A DNA stretch of 64,000 nt from Actinomadura rupiterrae (GTDB lineage: Bacteria > Actinomycetota > Actinomycetes > Streptosporangiales > Streptosporangiaceae): NCBI RefSeq assembly GCF_024172125.1, contig NZ_JAMZEA010000001.1, positions 682,001 to 746,000 of the forward strand. The letters are read 5' to 3'. Each line of letters opens with the position of its first letter. Positions within the stretch are counted from its first letter, which is position 1. Positions 36,612-45,636 of this stretch are shown one piece after another. Below the pieces are notes generated by a model. It was given only the letters and a program-made list of their open reading frames with translations, had not been told where the DNA came from and made no database searches. The position numbers and the translations under genes are program-made.

Positions 36612-37775
36612 TCAGGACGGGTGCGTCGCCGCGTAGCGGTCGATCGCGCGGGTGTAGGCGGCCATGTGGTCGCGGGCCGAGCCCTCCCAGGTGAACGCCT
36701 CGGCGCGGGCCGACGCGGCCTCGGCCAGCTCGACCCGGTGCTCGGGCGCGTCCAGGAGCGCCGACAGGGCCTGCGCGATCGCGGTCGGGTCGGGCTCGGT
36801 GTAGGCGACCGCCTCGCCGCCCACCTCCGGCAGCGGGCCGCGGCGCGTGGTGAGGACCGTCCCGCCGCAGGCCATGGCCTCCAGAACGGGCAGACCGAAA
36901 CCCTCGCCGCGGCTCGGCAGCGCCACCACCAGCGCGCCGCCGAGGAACCCCGGCAGCAGCGACCACGGCAGGTACCCCGACCGGACGACCCGCAGGTGGT
37001 TCGGGACGACCGCGAGCGCCGCGTCGACCTCGTCGTCCCAGCCGCCGCTGCCCGCCAGGACGAGCGCGGGCGGGTCGGCGCGTCCGGAGCAGGCCCGCAC
37101 CCAGCCGCGGATCAGGTTCGGCACGTTCTTGCGCGGCTCCAGCGCGCCCAGGTACGCCACGTAGGGGTGGCCGTGCAGGCCGAGCCGGTCCGAGACCCGC
37201 TTGACCTCCTCGGGCGTCGGGCGCCGGAACGCCCCGTGGTCGACGCCGTGGTAGGCGACGTCGATGTGGTCGGGCGGCGCGCCCAGCAGCCGGACCAGGT
37301 CGTCCCGGACGGCCTTGGACGGCACGACGATCCGGGTCGCGCGGCGCGCCGCCGTCCGGGTAGCCGACTTGATGTAGGACGTGCGGAGCGGGTCGTGCCG
37401 CTCGGGCTCGGCGAACAGCGTCACGTCGTGGATCGTCACGACCGTCGGCAGGCCCGCGTGGACGGGGATCGCGTAGCTCGGTAGATGCAGCACGTCCGCG
37501 CCGACCTGGTGGGCGACGCGCGGCAGGCCCGTCTGCTCCCAGGCGAGCCGGGCCGCGCGGTGGGCGAGCGCCGCCGGGCCCGGCACCACCTGCGCGTCCG
37601 GCGCGAGCGCGACGTACCGCTCCTGCTCCACCCGCTGGCACGCCACCGCCAGATCGGCCCCGAGCCCGTGCAGCGCGCGCAGCAGCCCCTCGGTGTAGCG
37701 GCTCAGCGCGCCCCGGTCGGCGGGCACGGCGGTGGCGTCCAGCAGGACGCGCGGCGGCCGCAGTTCGCTGGGCAC
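36612..37775 (-). CDS. GT4-type glycosyltransferase
   Basis: The 387-residue GT-B enzyme begins RVLLDATAVPADRGALSRY. It has LPTVVTIHDVT and VVPSKAVRDDL, the start of the C-terminal domain YVAYLGALEPRKNVPNLI, and the donor-binding E-x7-E region in SRGEGFGLPVLEAMACG. It likely uses a sugar nucleotide, possibly GDP-mannose given manC directly downstream (140-base gap, same strand). No signal or helix; acts at the cytoplasmic membrane face. Acceptor unknown. Confidence 0.85.
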   Translation of the reverse strand: MPSELRPPRVLLDATAVPADRGALSRYTEGLLRALHGLGADLAVACQRVEQERYVALAPDAQVVPGPAALAHRAARLAWEQTGLPRVAHQVGADVLHLPSYAIPVHAGLPTVVTIHDVTLFAEPERHDPLRTSYIKSATRTAARRATRIVVPSKAVRDDLVRLLGAPPDHIDVAYHGVDHGAFRRPTPEEVKRVSDRLGLHGHPYVAYLGALEPRKNVPNLIRGWVRACSGRADPPALVLAGSGGWDDEVDAALAVVPNHLRVVRSGYLPWSLLPGFLGGALVVALPSRGEGFGLPVLEAMACGGTVLTTRRGPLPEVGGEAVAYTEPDPTAIAQALSALLDAPEHRVELAEAASARAEAFTWEGSARDHMAAYTRAIDRYAATHPS

Positions 37776-37879
37776 GATCCCACCCCCGTGACGTAGATCA
37801 CCCTTTACTCCCCGAGCCTACGCCGATCGGGCCCGACCCGAGGGTTTCATCCGCGTTTGGACCGCCTTGGACGGCATGG

Positions 37880-38043
37880 CGCGCCCGCCACCCGCCGGCC
37901 CGCCCCACCTGCGCTCGGACCCGGACGCCCCGACGCGAGCCCCGCGGCTGCGGGCCGCGCCGCGCAGCCCCACGATTGCAGGCCGTGTCGCGAGCCCCGC
38001 GGTTGCGAGCCCCGCAGTCGCGGGCCGTGCCGCGCAGCCCGCG
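37880..38043. repeat. Degenerate GCGAGCCCCGCGGTTGCGGGCC repeats
   Basis: Words such as GCGAGCCCCGC, GCGGGCCGTGCC and GCGCAGCCC recur five or six times in the gap between the GT4 and methyltransferase genes. No coding potential is seen. This is the downstream side of the methyltransferase gene. Confidence 0.5.
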
Positions 38044-38044
38044 G

Positions 38045-38752
38045 TCAGGCCCGCTTGCGAGCCTGGACGAGGACGATGCTGCCGCGCTCGTTCGGGGCCT
38101 TGGCGTCGGCCGCGGCGACCAGCGGCGCGAGCGGCGCGGCGGCGTTGAAGCCGACCTTGCCGCCGTACGCCGACAGCGACAGGTACAGCCGCTCGGCCGC
38201 CGCCGTCCGGAACTGGTAGGAGTGCCGGACCAGGTCCAGGCCGCGCGCGTCCATGAGCTTGGCCAGCGACTCGTGCGTGTAGGTGTGCTGCACGTGGTAC
38301 TTCGCCTTGTGCGCGTCGCGCAGCTTCGGCCAGGAGTCGGCGCGGCTGAGCACGTCGGCGGACATGAAGATCTGCCCGCCGGGCTTCAGCACGCGCGACA
38401 TCTCATCCAGCGAGGTCCCGCCGTCGTCGAAGTGCTCGATCGCGCAGACCGACAGGATCGCGTCGAAGGAGCCGTCGTGGAACGGCAGCTTCAGCGCGTC
38501 GCACTCGATCAGCGCGGGCGGGTACGCGAGCGTCTGCCCGTACTCCATCTTCCCGCGCGCCAGGTCGATCGAGACCGCGTGCGCGCCGCGCTTGCGCGTC
38601 TGCCCGGCCCAGTACCCGTCGCCGCCGGCGACGTCCAGCACCTTCTTGCCGCGCAGGTCACTGCCCATCCAACCGAGGAGCGTCCCGGCCTCGCGGTACC
38701 GGCACACGTGCACCTGATGCCCTACGAAGGCCACCACATCCGAGAGTTTCAT
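38045..38752 (-). CDS. Class I SAM-dependent methyltransferase
   Basis: The 235-residue enzyme has motif I VLDVAGGDGYWAGQ, motif II SIDLARGK, FHDGSFDAILSVCAIEHF and VLKPGGQIFMSADVL, typical of small-molecule (sugar, lipid or quinone) methyltransferases. ATG 38752 is chosen since the upstream frame is low-complexity and a TAGGCT -10 box lies seven bases upstream. It is divergent from the membrane protein at 38887 with only about 130 bases between. The substrate is unknown; location in an envelope region suggests a glycan or lipid. Confidence 0.83.
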   Translation of the reverse strand: MKLSDVVAFVGHQVHVCRYREAGTLLGWMGSDLRGKKVLDVAGGDGYWAGQTRKRGAHAVSIDLARGKMEYGQTLAYPPALIECDALKLPFHDGSFDAILSVCAIEHFDDGGTSLDEMSRVLKPGGQIFMSADVLSRADSWPKLRDAHKAKYHVQHTYTHESLAKLMDARGLDLVRHSYQFRTAAAERLYLSLSAYGGKVGFNAAAPLAPLVAAADAKAPNERGSIVLVQARKRA

Positions 38753-38759
38753 CGGCCCC

Positions 38760-38765
38760 AGCCTA
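38760..38765 (-). promoter_or_regulatory. -10 box of the methyltransferase gene, leaderless start
   Basis: On the minus strand TAGGCT ends seven bases before ATG 38752. Confidence 0.55.
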
Positions 38766-38874
38766 TAGACGATGCCCCGTCCGGCGGGTGTCCTCCGCGT
38801 GTCACGCACGGAACGACCGGACGGAACGACCGCACCGTCCGTCCGCGTCACCGCGGCGGGTGCCGGGGGTCCCC

Positions 38875-38880
38875 TACCCT
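38875..38880 (+). promoter_or_regulatory. -10 box of the LPG-synthetase-like gene, leaderless start
   Basis: TACCCT ends six bases before GTG 38887; only GGGGGC lies between. Confidence 0.6.
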
Positions 38881-38886
38881 GGGGGC

Positions 38887-39930
38887 GTGACTCAGAAGGC
38901 CGTGGCCATGCGCGCGCTCCGCGTGGTGTTGTTGCTGCTCGCGCTCGGGTTCTGCGTCTGGTCGGTCGCCTCCAAGTGGGACGACACCGTGCACGCGTTC
39001 GAGCAGATGTCCTGGTACACGCTGCTCGGAGCCTTCGCGCTCGGCTTCGCCGGGCTCGTGGCGTGGATGCTGGCCTGGCGGACGTTCCTGGCCGGTCTCG
39101 GGTCCGAGCTGCCGCTCGGCGCGGCGTACCGGATCGCGTTCGTCTCCGGGCTCGGCAAGTACGTGCCGGGCATGGTCTGGGTCCTGGTGTCGCAGGTCGA
39201 GATGGCGCACGAGTACAAGGTGCCGAGGGCGCGGAGCTTCTCGGCGACGGTGCTGGCGATCGCCACGTCCACGGCCTGCGGGCTCGCGGTGGCCGCGGTC
39301 ACGCTGCCGCTGACGTCCCCCGACGCGCGCGAGCGGTACTGGTGGCTGTTCCTGCTGGCCCCGGTGCTGCTGGCGTGCCTGCACCCGAAGATCGTGACGT
39401 GGGCCCTGAACCTGGTGCTCAGGACCCTGCGGCGGACGCCCCTGGAGCACCCGGTCAGCGTGGCCGCCACGCTCCGCGCGGTGCTGTGGACGGTCGCCGG
39501 ATGGCTGCTGTTCGGCGGCCACCTGTGGCTGCTCAGCATGGCGGCCGGCGGGTCCGGCGCGGGCCTGCCGTTCCTGGCGACCGGCGCGTACGCGCTGGCG
39601 TTCGTCGTCGGGCTGCTGGTGTTCCTCGCGCCCGGCGGGCTGGGCGCGCGCGAGGCGGTGATGGTGCTGGTGCTGACGCCGGTCATGCCGACCGGCGCGC
39701 CGATCGTGGTGGCGCTGGCGTCCCGGGTGCTGCAGACGGCCGCCGACCTGGCCGGCGCGGGCAGCGCCGTCCTGCTCGGCCGGCGGGCCCGAAAAGATCG
39801 GACGACCGGGAATGAACCGGGACCGGCCGAACTTTCCACCAGTACGCAGCCGACCGGTACGCAGGCCGCCGGCACCCAGGCCCCGAGTACGCAGCCGACG
39901 GGCACCCGGCCCACCAAGGAGCAAGCATGA
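38887..39930 (+). CDS. Lysylphosphatidylglycerol-synthetase/flippase-like membrane protein
   Basis: The 347-residue product has about eight helices, beginning [18 protein letters not shown]. Motifs of the LPG_synthase_TM family are present: [19 protein letters not shown] (about residues 80-100) and [20 protein letters not shown] (about 240-260). Members without the catalytic aminoacyl domain are thought to flip lipids or act in glycan export. The tail is a Thr/Gln/Pro/Gly repeat (TQPTGT). GTG 38887 directly follows a -10 box. The last four bases overlap the thioredoxin start (ATGA), so the two are made together. Precise substrate unknown. Confidence 0.82.
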   Translation: MTQKAVAMRALRVVLLLLALGFCVWSVASKWDDTVHAFEQMSWYTLLGAFALGFAGLVAWMLAWRTFLAGLGSELPLGAAYRIAFVSGLGKYVPGMVWVLVSQVEMAHEYKVPRARSFSATVLAIATSTACGLAVAAVTLPLTSPDARERYWWLFLLAPVLLACLHPKIVTWALNLVLRTLRRTPLEHPVSVAATLRAVLWTVAGWLLFGGHLWLLSMAAGGSGAGLPFLATGAYALAFVVGLLVFLAPGGLGAREAVMVLVLTPVMPTGAPIVVALASRVLQTAADLAGAGSAVLLGRRARKDRTTGNEPGPAELSTSTQPTGTQAAGTQAPSTQPTGTRPTKEQA

Positions 39931-40253
39931 GCGCCCCCATCACCGTCACCGACGCGACCTTCGACGAGCTCGTCCTCAAGAGCGAGACCCCGGTCCTGGT
40001 GGACTTCTGGGCGGACTGGTGCGGCCCCTGCAAGATGATCGCGCCGGTGCTGGACGCCATCGCGGCCGAGCAGGACGGCAAGATCACGATCGCGAAGCTG
40101 AACTACGACCAGAACCCCAAGACGCCGAACGAGCACGGCGTGCTGGGCCTGCCGACCCTGCTGCTGTTCAAGGGCGGCGAGGTGGTCGAGCAGATCGTCG
40201 GCGCCAAGCCGAAGCGCGCGCTGCTCAAGATCCTCGAGCCGCACCTGGCCTGA
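39927..40253 (+). CDS. trxA: Thioredoxin
   Basis: The 108-residue protein has the active site WCGPCKM with Cys32 and Cys35, FWADWCGPC context, cis-Pro in [11 protein letters not shown] and a full thioredoxin fold with no signal peptide, so it is cytoplasmic. It reduces disulfides using thioredoxin reductase, which is not in the window. Its ATG overlaps the stop of the flippase-like gene (ATGA). It is probably one of several thioredoxins; the symbol denotes family. Confidence 0.92.
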   Translation: MSAPITVTDATFDELVLKSETPVLVDFWADWCGPCKMIAPVLDAIAAEQDGKITIAKLNYDQNPKTPNEHGVLGLPTLLLFKGGEVVEQIVGAKPKRALLKILEPHLA

Positions 40254-40298
40254 CCCGCCCCCGCGCCTGACGCGCCCGCGTCGGCGCGGCGCCCGCGT

Positions 40299-41423
40299 TC
40301 ACGCCGCGTCCGGGGTGTCCGGCTCCTCCGGAGTTCCGGGCGGGGCCGCGGCGCCGGTGAGGGTGGTCAGGTAGGAGTCCCAGAGCGGGCCGTGGTCGGG
40401 AGCCTCGACCGCGGCCCGCAGCCGTTCCGGCTCCCCCGGCCCGTAGAAGCGCTTGAGCGCCGCCGCGAGCGAGGCGACGTCGTCCGGGTCGGCGAGCAGG
40501 CCGTCCTCGCCGTCGCGGACCTGGCCGGGGAACCCGCCGACGCGGGTCGCGATGACCGGGACGCCGTGCTCGAACGCCATCCAGACGTTCTGCGAGGCCG
40601 TCGCCGCCCGGTAGGGCAGGACGAGCGCGTCCGACGCCGCGAACAGCGCCGGGACCTCGGCCGCCGGGACGTACCCGGGCCGCAGCTCGACCCGGTCGGT
40701 GAGCCCCAGCGACGCGACCAGCGCCTTCGTGTCGTCCAGGCCGCCCCAGAACTCGCCGGCGACGGTGAGCGACACGTCCTGCGGGCCCTCGGCGAGCGCG
40801 TTCAGCAGCACGTCCAGGCCCTTGTACGGCCGGACGATCCCGAAGAACAGCAGCCGCCGCCGAACCTCGCCGTCCCGCTCCGCCGGAGCGGACGGGGTGG
40901 GCAGGTGCGCGGGCATCTCCGCCACCCGCACCGGACGCGTCGTGAGCGTCCGCGCGAGCGTCGCCTGCTGCTCGGAGTGCACGAGCACCCCGGACACCCG
41001 GTTCAGCAGCGCGGTCATCAGCGGACGGTCGTAGGCCCGCCGCTCGTGCGGCAGCACGTTGTGGCAGAGCGCCACGACCGGCGCGCGCCGCCCGATCCCC
41101 GCGAGGATGCCCAGGTAGGCGGGCACCTGGATGGGGCTCAGCACGGCGAGCACCACCAGGTCGCAGCCGCGCAGCGAGCGCCCGGCCCGCCACCAGCCGT
41201 CCGGACGCCGCCAGTCGAGCCGCCGCAGGGTGTCCGGGAACGGCTCGCCCTCCGGCTCGGTGATGGTCTGCTGCCCCGGGTACAGGAACCCCGGGTACTG
41301 CGACCGCCACGACTCGACGACGACCTCGTGCCCGGCGGCGGCGAGCCGGTGCGCCAGCTCGGTGGTGTGGTGCGCGCCGCCGCCCTTGTACGGGAAGGCG
41401 GGCCCGACGACCGCGATCCGCAT
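40299..41423 (-). CDS. GT4-type glycosyltransferase
   Basis: The 374-residue GT-B enzyme begins RIAVVGPAFPYKGGGAHHT. It contains LCHNVLPHERRAYDRP, VLVHSEQQ, the C-domain start LLFFGIVRPYKGLDVLL and the donor region ALVLPYRAATASQNVWMAFEHG. The late acidic motif is MAFEHGVPVIA with a single Glu, less canonical than E-x7-E. Only three bases separate it from the stop of the upstream GT2 gene, so it is the last gene of a three-gene unit (44652 to 40299). Acceptor and sugar unknown. Confidence 0.85.
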   Translation of the reverse strand: MRIAVVGPAFPYKGGGAHHTTELAHRLAAAGHEVVVESWRSQYPGFLYPGQQTITEPEGEPFPDTLRRLDWRRPDGWWRAGRSLRGCDLVVLAVLSPIQVPAYLGILAGIGRRAPVVALCHNVLPHERRAYDRPLMTALLNRVSGVLVHSEQQATLARTLTTRPVRVAEMPAHLPTPSAPAERDGEVRRRLLFFGIVRPYKGLDVLLNALAEGPQDVSLTVAGEFWGGLDDTKALVASLGLTDRVELRPGYVPAAEVPALFAASDALVLPYRAATASQNVWMAFEHGVPVIATRVGGFPGQVRDGEDGLLADPDDVASLAAALKRFYGPGEPERLRAAVEAPDHGPLWDSYLTTLTGAAAPPGTPEEPDTPDAA

Positions 41424-41426
41424 CGG

Positions 41427-42548
41427 CTAGCCGTCCCCCCGGGAGCGCACGATCAGGTCCGCGAGCAGCGCCATGGACCCGATGATCAGCCCGGTGACGA
41501 AGATCAGGATGGTGTTGCTGGCGAAGTAGCCGAAGTGCCAGACCATGTCGAACACGCCCTTAGCCAGGCCGATCACGATCAGCCAGAGCGCCAGCGGCAT
41601 CAGCACCTTCAGCGGGTTGAAGTACATCACCATGCGCAGCACCTGGAGGATGTACCGGTAGGCGTCCTTGACGAAGTGGAACTTCGAGGTGCCCGCGCGC
41701 TTGGCGTACTCGATCGGCACGTACGCGACGTGGTGCTGGTTCGACAGGAACGCGATGGTGATCGTGGTGACGCAGGAGAACCCGGGCGGCAGCAGCCGCA
41801 GGTAGGGCAGCGAGACCTCGCGCCGGAACGCGCGCAGCCCGGAGTTCAGGTCCGGGATCTTGGTGTTGGTGAGCCGCTCGGCGACCTTGCGGATGAACCA
41901 CTTGGCCGGGACGCGCAGCAGCTTGTGCGTGCCCTCCTCGGAGGTGCGCGCGCCGACGACCTGGTCGATCGAGGGGTCCTGGTCGAGCATGGCGACCAGC
42001 TCGGGGATCCGCTCGTTCGGGTAGGTCATGTCGGCGTCGGTCCACACCACGATCTGGCCGCGGGCCTGCTGGGTGCCGATCCGGCGGACGGTCCCGGAGC
42101 CGCTGTTGTGCCGGAACGCGACGACCTTCATGCTCGGGAAGCGCGGCGCGGCCTCGCGCAGGCGGGCCAGCGTCTGGTCGGTGGAGCAGTCGTCCACCGC
42201 CAGGAGTTCATACGCCATTCCGCTGGCGTCCATCGCCTTGGTGATCCGCTCGACCTCGTCGAGCACGTGGTCCTGCTCGTTGTAGCAGGGCAGCACGATC
42301 GTCACGTGGACGGGCCGGTCGTCCTCGGCGGCGGGCTGCGGCGCGGCCTCCGCGAGGACCTCGTCGAGGGCCTCGTCGAGCGGCTCGGTACCGGCTGCCT
42401 GCGCCGATGCCGCCTCGGGCTCGGGTACGGGCTCGGCTTCGGGCGTGGTCACGGGGGCCGCATCGGAGGCCGGTTCCGGCGCCGGAGCCCCGTCGGGAGC
42501 GTGCTCCGGGGCGCGGGTGGTCGTGGACGCGGCGGGCTGGGTACTCAC
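41427..42548 (-). CDS. GT2 polyprenyl-phosphate glycosyltransferase
   Basis: The 373-residue product has an Ala/Pro/Glu-rich N-terminal extension (about 75 residues). A GT2 domain of the DPM1/GtrB type follows: TIVLPCYNEQDHVLDEVE, LLAVDDCSTDQT, WTDADMTYPNE, LNSGLRAFRR. Two C-terminal helices (about 300-365) complete it. It likely charges a polyprenyl phosphate with a sugar, used by GT-C enzymes on the outer face. A GT-C-like gene lies just upstream in the same operon (19-base gap), which fits. GTG 42548 start. Confidence 0.87.
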   Translation of the reverse strand: MSTQPAASTTTRAPEHAPDGAPAPEPASDAAPVTTPEAEPVPEPEAASAQAAGTEPLDEALDEVLAEAAPQPAAEDDRPVHVTIVLPCYNEQDHVLDEVERITKAMDASGMAYELLAVDDCSTDQTLARLREAAPRFPSMKVVAFRHNSGSGTVRRIGTQQARGQIVVWTDADMTYPNERIPELVAMLDQDPSIDQVVGARTSEEGTHKLLRVPAKWFIRKVAERLTNTKIPDLNSGLRAFRREVSLPYLRLLPPGFSCVTTITIAFLSNQHHVAYVPIEYAKRAGTSKFHFVKDAYRYILQVLRMVMYFNPLKVLMPLALWLIVIGLAKGVFDMVWHFGYFASNTILIFVTGLIIGSMALLADLIVRSRGDG

Positions 42549-42567
42549 GCAGGGCGAGGATAGTCGC

Positions 42568-44652
42568 TCACGGGCGCGGCGGCTCGGTGATCCACACGTC
42601 GAGGTTCAGCGTCCAGGTGCCTTTGGGCGGTTTGACGAGGGTCCGCTCGTCCTGCCGGGTGCGCAGCGTCATGGCGTGCACCGGCTGCCCGTAAGGGGTC
42701 ACCTCGCCTGCGGTCGCCCCCATGAGGACGGGGATGCGGCCCGCGTCGTAGACCTTGCCCGCGACACGCCAGACGTCGGCCGGCGTGGCGTCCGCGGCGA
42801 TCCGCGCGGCGGGTTCGCCGCACATGCTGCGAATCACCTGAAGGAACTGGTCCGCGTAGTTCTGGTCGAGGATGACCACCGAGCGGCCGGGGCCGATCCG
42901 GGCGCACAGGTCGCGGACGGCGGCGACCTCGTCCTGGTGCGTCCGCACCATCATGAACGGCGCGGACGACAGCCCGATCGGGACGCCGAGGACGGCGCAG
43001 GACGCCAGCGCGGCGAGCGCGGTGGGCCGCCGTCCGTACCCGGTGCGGCGGATCCGGCGGACGAGCCAGGCCGCCGCCCAGACCGCGAGCAGCAGCAGGC
43101 CGGGGATGACGACGGCGATCAGCCGCCGGGACGCCCAGGGGTGGTCGGGCGTGATCCCGGGCCGGTAGAGCACCAGGACGGTCGTCCAGACGATCACCGC
43201 GTAGGGCAGCAGCCACTCGGGCGTGCGGCGCCGCAGCAGCCGCCGGACGAGCAGCGCCGCGCCGAACGTGGCGGCGAGCAGCGCGGGCACGCCGATGTAC
43301 CAGATCACCCAGTGCATGGACAGCTCGGAGTACTGCCGGGTGCCGTCCAGCGGCAGGTGGTTGATCCGCTGGACCTCTTCGATGAAGTGAGCGTTCTGCG
43401 CGTCGTCGGGGTTCGCCGGGACGCGTCGGACGGTCTGGACCCACGGCCGCGCGACGAACAGCGCCACGACGACCAGCGTGAGCCACGCGGCGATGTCGGG
43501 GATGTGCCCGCGCGCGACCGAGGCGGACAGCGCGCGGAGCCGGGGCCCGGTGCGCTCCCACCTCAGCAGCAGGATCAGAACGCCGGTCAGACCGACCAGC
43601 GCGACCGTCATCGCGAGCAGCGGCACGAGCGATCCGCGCAGGTAGACCAGGTACGGCCGGGAGAGCAGGAAGCCTTCAGCGAGGCCGAGCGCGACCCCGG
43701 CGGTGAGGCCGAGCGCGAGCGGCACGCCGGTGGTGCGGCGGCGCGCGACGAGCAGCCCGGCGAACACCACGACGGGCAGCACGTCCCGCAGCCCGTCGAT
43801 CCGGACGAGGACGATCAGCCCGAGCATGCCGCCGGCGAGGAACGCCTTCGCGCGCGCCGAGGTCGGCATCAGCCGCCAGTACCGCCCGGTGCGGCGCGGT
43901 TCGTCGGCGGCCTGCGCGCGCACGTCGTACAGGAGCGCGAGCCCGCCGAACAGCAGCACCATCGCGGGCAGCTCGCTGTAGGTGGACCGCGACACCCAGA
44001 TCATCGGGAGCGTCAGCGCGAGCAGCAGCGCCCCGGCGGGGGCCCAGCGCGGCCCGACGAGCCGGGCGACCAGGCCGCCGAAGGCGAGCACGGCCGCCGC
44101 GCCGAGCACCGGCGCCATCAGCAGCATCGCCCGGACGCCGCCGACCCAGCCGCCGAAGCCCAGCACCAGCGGCAGCCCGGCCATGAACTGCGGGTCGATG
44201 TCGTCCCCGACCTGGTAGAAGGCCAGCGAGCCGAAGCCGAGCGCGTGGTCGGACCCGCCGAACGCGGCCCGGTCCTGCGGGATCGGCAGCGAGCCGTGGT
44301 CGTTCAGCCAGAGCGCGAACTGCACGTAGGACGCCGGGTCGCGGCGCACGATGATCTGCTCGGAGCACATCGCGACCTGGACGGCCAGGAAGGCCAGCGC
44401 CACCGCGAGCACGCCGAACGCCGACCAGCGCGGGACCGGGCCGATCGGGCCGGGCCGGGGCTCGCCGTCCGCGCGCGGCGCGTCCCGAAGACCGAGCCAG
44501 AGCACCACGACGGCGACCGGGACGAACAGCGCGAGCGCGGGTCCCATGTCGAGGACGCCGCCCAGCAGCAACGGCGCGGACACCGTCAGCCACGCCACCA
44601 GCAGAAGGGCGGGTGCGACGGTGATGCGGGCGAGCAGCCGCCCCGCGCTCAT
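42568..44652 (-). CDS. Multispanning GT-C-like membrane glycosyltransferase
   Basis: The 694-residue product has about twelve or more helices from residue 8 onward. Helix ends carry conserved polar motifs typical of GT-C folds: VRRDPASYVQFALWLNDHG (first outer loop), SRSTYSELPAMVL and RIDGLRDVLPVV. A large outer C-terminal domain follows (HQDEVAAVRDLCARIGPG, then beta strands). ATG 44652 begins the first helix. It likely uses the polyprenyl-phospho-sugar made by the GT2 enzyme encoded immediately downstream. Divergent from the TIGR03089 gene with 123 bases between. Exact reaction unknown. Confidence 0.8.
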   Translation of the reverse strand: MSAGRLLARITVAPALLLVAWLTVSAPLLLGGVLDMGPALALFVPVAVVVLWLGLRDAPRADGEPRPGPIGPVPRWSAFGVLAVALAFLAVQVAMCSEQIIVRRDPASYVQFALWLNDHGSLPIPQDRAAFGGSDHALGFGSLAFYQVGDDIDPQFMAGLPLVLGFGGWVGGVRAMLLMAPVLGAAAVLAFGGLVARLVGPRWAPAGALLLALTLPMIWVSRSTYSELPAMVLLFGGLALLYDVRAQAADEPRRTGRYWRLMPTSARAKAFLAGGMLGLIVLVRIDGLRDVLPVVVFAGLLVARRRTTGVPLALGLTAGVALGLAEGFLLSRPYLVYLRGSLVPLLAMTVALVGLTGVLILLLRWERTGPRLRALSASVARGHIPDIAAWLTLVVVALFVARPWVQTVRRVPANPDDAQNAHFIEEVQRINHLPLDGTRQYSELSMHWVIWYIGVPALLAATFGAALLVRRLLRRRTPEWLLPYAVIVWTTVLVLYRPGITPDHPWASRRLIAVVIPGLLLLAVWAAAWLVRRIRRTGYGRRPTALAALASCAVLGVPIGLSSAPFMMVRTHQDEVAAVRDLCARIGPGRSVVILDQNYADQFLQVIRSMCGEPAARIAADATPADVWRVAGKVYDAGRIPVLMGATAGEVTPYGQPVHAMTLRTRQDERTLVKPPKGTWTLNLDVWITEPPRP

Positions 44653-44762
44653 CGGTGGATTCCCCGGTCGTCCATCGAAGCGGAGCGTATCGGCATCCCT
44701 CCGTGCCGGGCGCCGCGCGACGCCGACGCGGCCGAGGTCAGCGGGACCCCGGGCCGAGGTCG

Positions 44763-44768
44763 TACGCT
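44763..44768 (+). promoter_or_regulatory. -10 box of the TIGR03089 gene, leaderless start
   Basis: TACGCT ends seven bases before ATG 44776. Confidence 0.55.
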
Positions 44769-44775
44769 CCGTGGC

Positions 44776-45576
44776 ATGACCGATCCCAAGATCGCGACGG
44801 ACCCGGCCGGGCTCCTCGCGGCCCGCGTCGAGTCCGACCCGTCCCGTCCGTTTGTCACTTTCTACGACGACGCCAGGGGCGAGCGGATCGAGCTCTCGGC
44901 CAAGGTCTTCGCCAACTGGGTCGCGAAAACGGCCAATCTCCTCGTGGACGGCTTCGGCGCGCAGCCGGGCGACAAGGTCGTCCTGGCGCTGCCGGAGCAC
45001 TGGCAGACGCTGGTCTGGCTGATGGCCTCATGGTCGGCGGGCCTGCACGTCCACCTGGATGAACCCGGCGACGTCGAGGGCCCGTACCTCCTCGCGGTGG
45101 CCGAGGAGAGGCTCGCGGACGTGGACGATTCCCAGGCGGACGAGCTGATCGGGCTCTCGCTGCATGCCCTCGGCGGGCCGATGGCGGACGTCCCGCCGGG
45201 CGTGACCGACTACGCGACCGAGGTCCGCGCGCACGGGGACCGGTTCCGGCCGCAGCGCTCCTTTGCCGACGAACCCCTGCTGACTGTGACAAAGACCACA
45301 TACACCGGGGCGGATCTGGTCGGCGAGGGGCGGGCGGCGGCGTCGAGCGGGGCCTTGGACGCTCGCGATCGGCTCCTGGTTCACGTGCCCCTCACCACCC
45401 TCCAGGGGGTACTGATCACCCTGCTGGCACCGCTAGCCTCTGGATCTTCCGTCATAATCCAACGAAACTTTGACAAAGCGTCGCTAGATCGGCGACTGAC
45501 CCTGGAGCATGTGACCGCAACGGCGGGGCTGTCCGGAGCTGATGGTGGATCCGGCCCCTTCCAGCGGCTTGGCTGA
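44776..45576 (+). CDS. TIGR03089 family protein (truncated acyl-CoA-synthetase-like)
   Basis: The 266-residue product looks like the N-terminal part of an AMP-forming ligase: FVTFYDDARGERIELSAKVF, ANWVAKTANLLVDGFGAQPGD, VVLALPEHWQTLVWLMASW and a late GVLITLLAPLASGSSVII. It lacks the adenylate-forming signature and the C-terminal domain, so it is not a complete ligase. This is the normal length of the actinobacterial TIGR03089 family, found next to an LCP gene (Rv3268 beside Rv3267 in M. tuberculosis, from memory), exactly as here. Function unknown. Confidence 0.85.
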   Translation: MTDPKIATDPAGLLAARVESDPSRPFVTFYDDARGERIELSAKVFANWVAKTANLLVDGFGAQPGDKVVLALPEHWQTLVWLMASWSAGLHVHLDEPGDVEGPYLLAVAEERLADVDDSQADELIGLSLHALGGPMADVPPGVTDYATEVRAHGDRFRPQRSFADEPLLTVTKTTYTGADLVGEGRAAASSGALDARDRLLVHVPLTTLQGVLITLLAPLASGSSVIIQRNFDKASLDRRLTLEHVTATAGLSGADGGSGPFQRLG

Positions 45577-45636
45577 CCTAACCTCTGACTGATTCCGCGA
45601 CCCCCACGGGCGGGCCCGACCCCCACCACGGAGCCG

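Noticed and set aside
42445..45576. A plus-strand open frame of more than 1000 codons through the GT-C gene region
   Set aside because: Only its end, from ATG 44776, has a family match (TIGR03089); the rest is antisense to genes with strong membrane and GT motifs.
44776..45576. A complete acyl-CoA synthetase broken by mutation
   Set aside because: The length is normal for the TIGR03089 family and the neighbourhood is conserved, so truncation is not recent.
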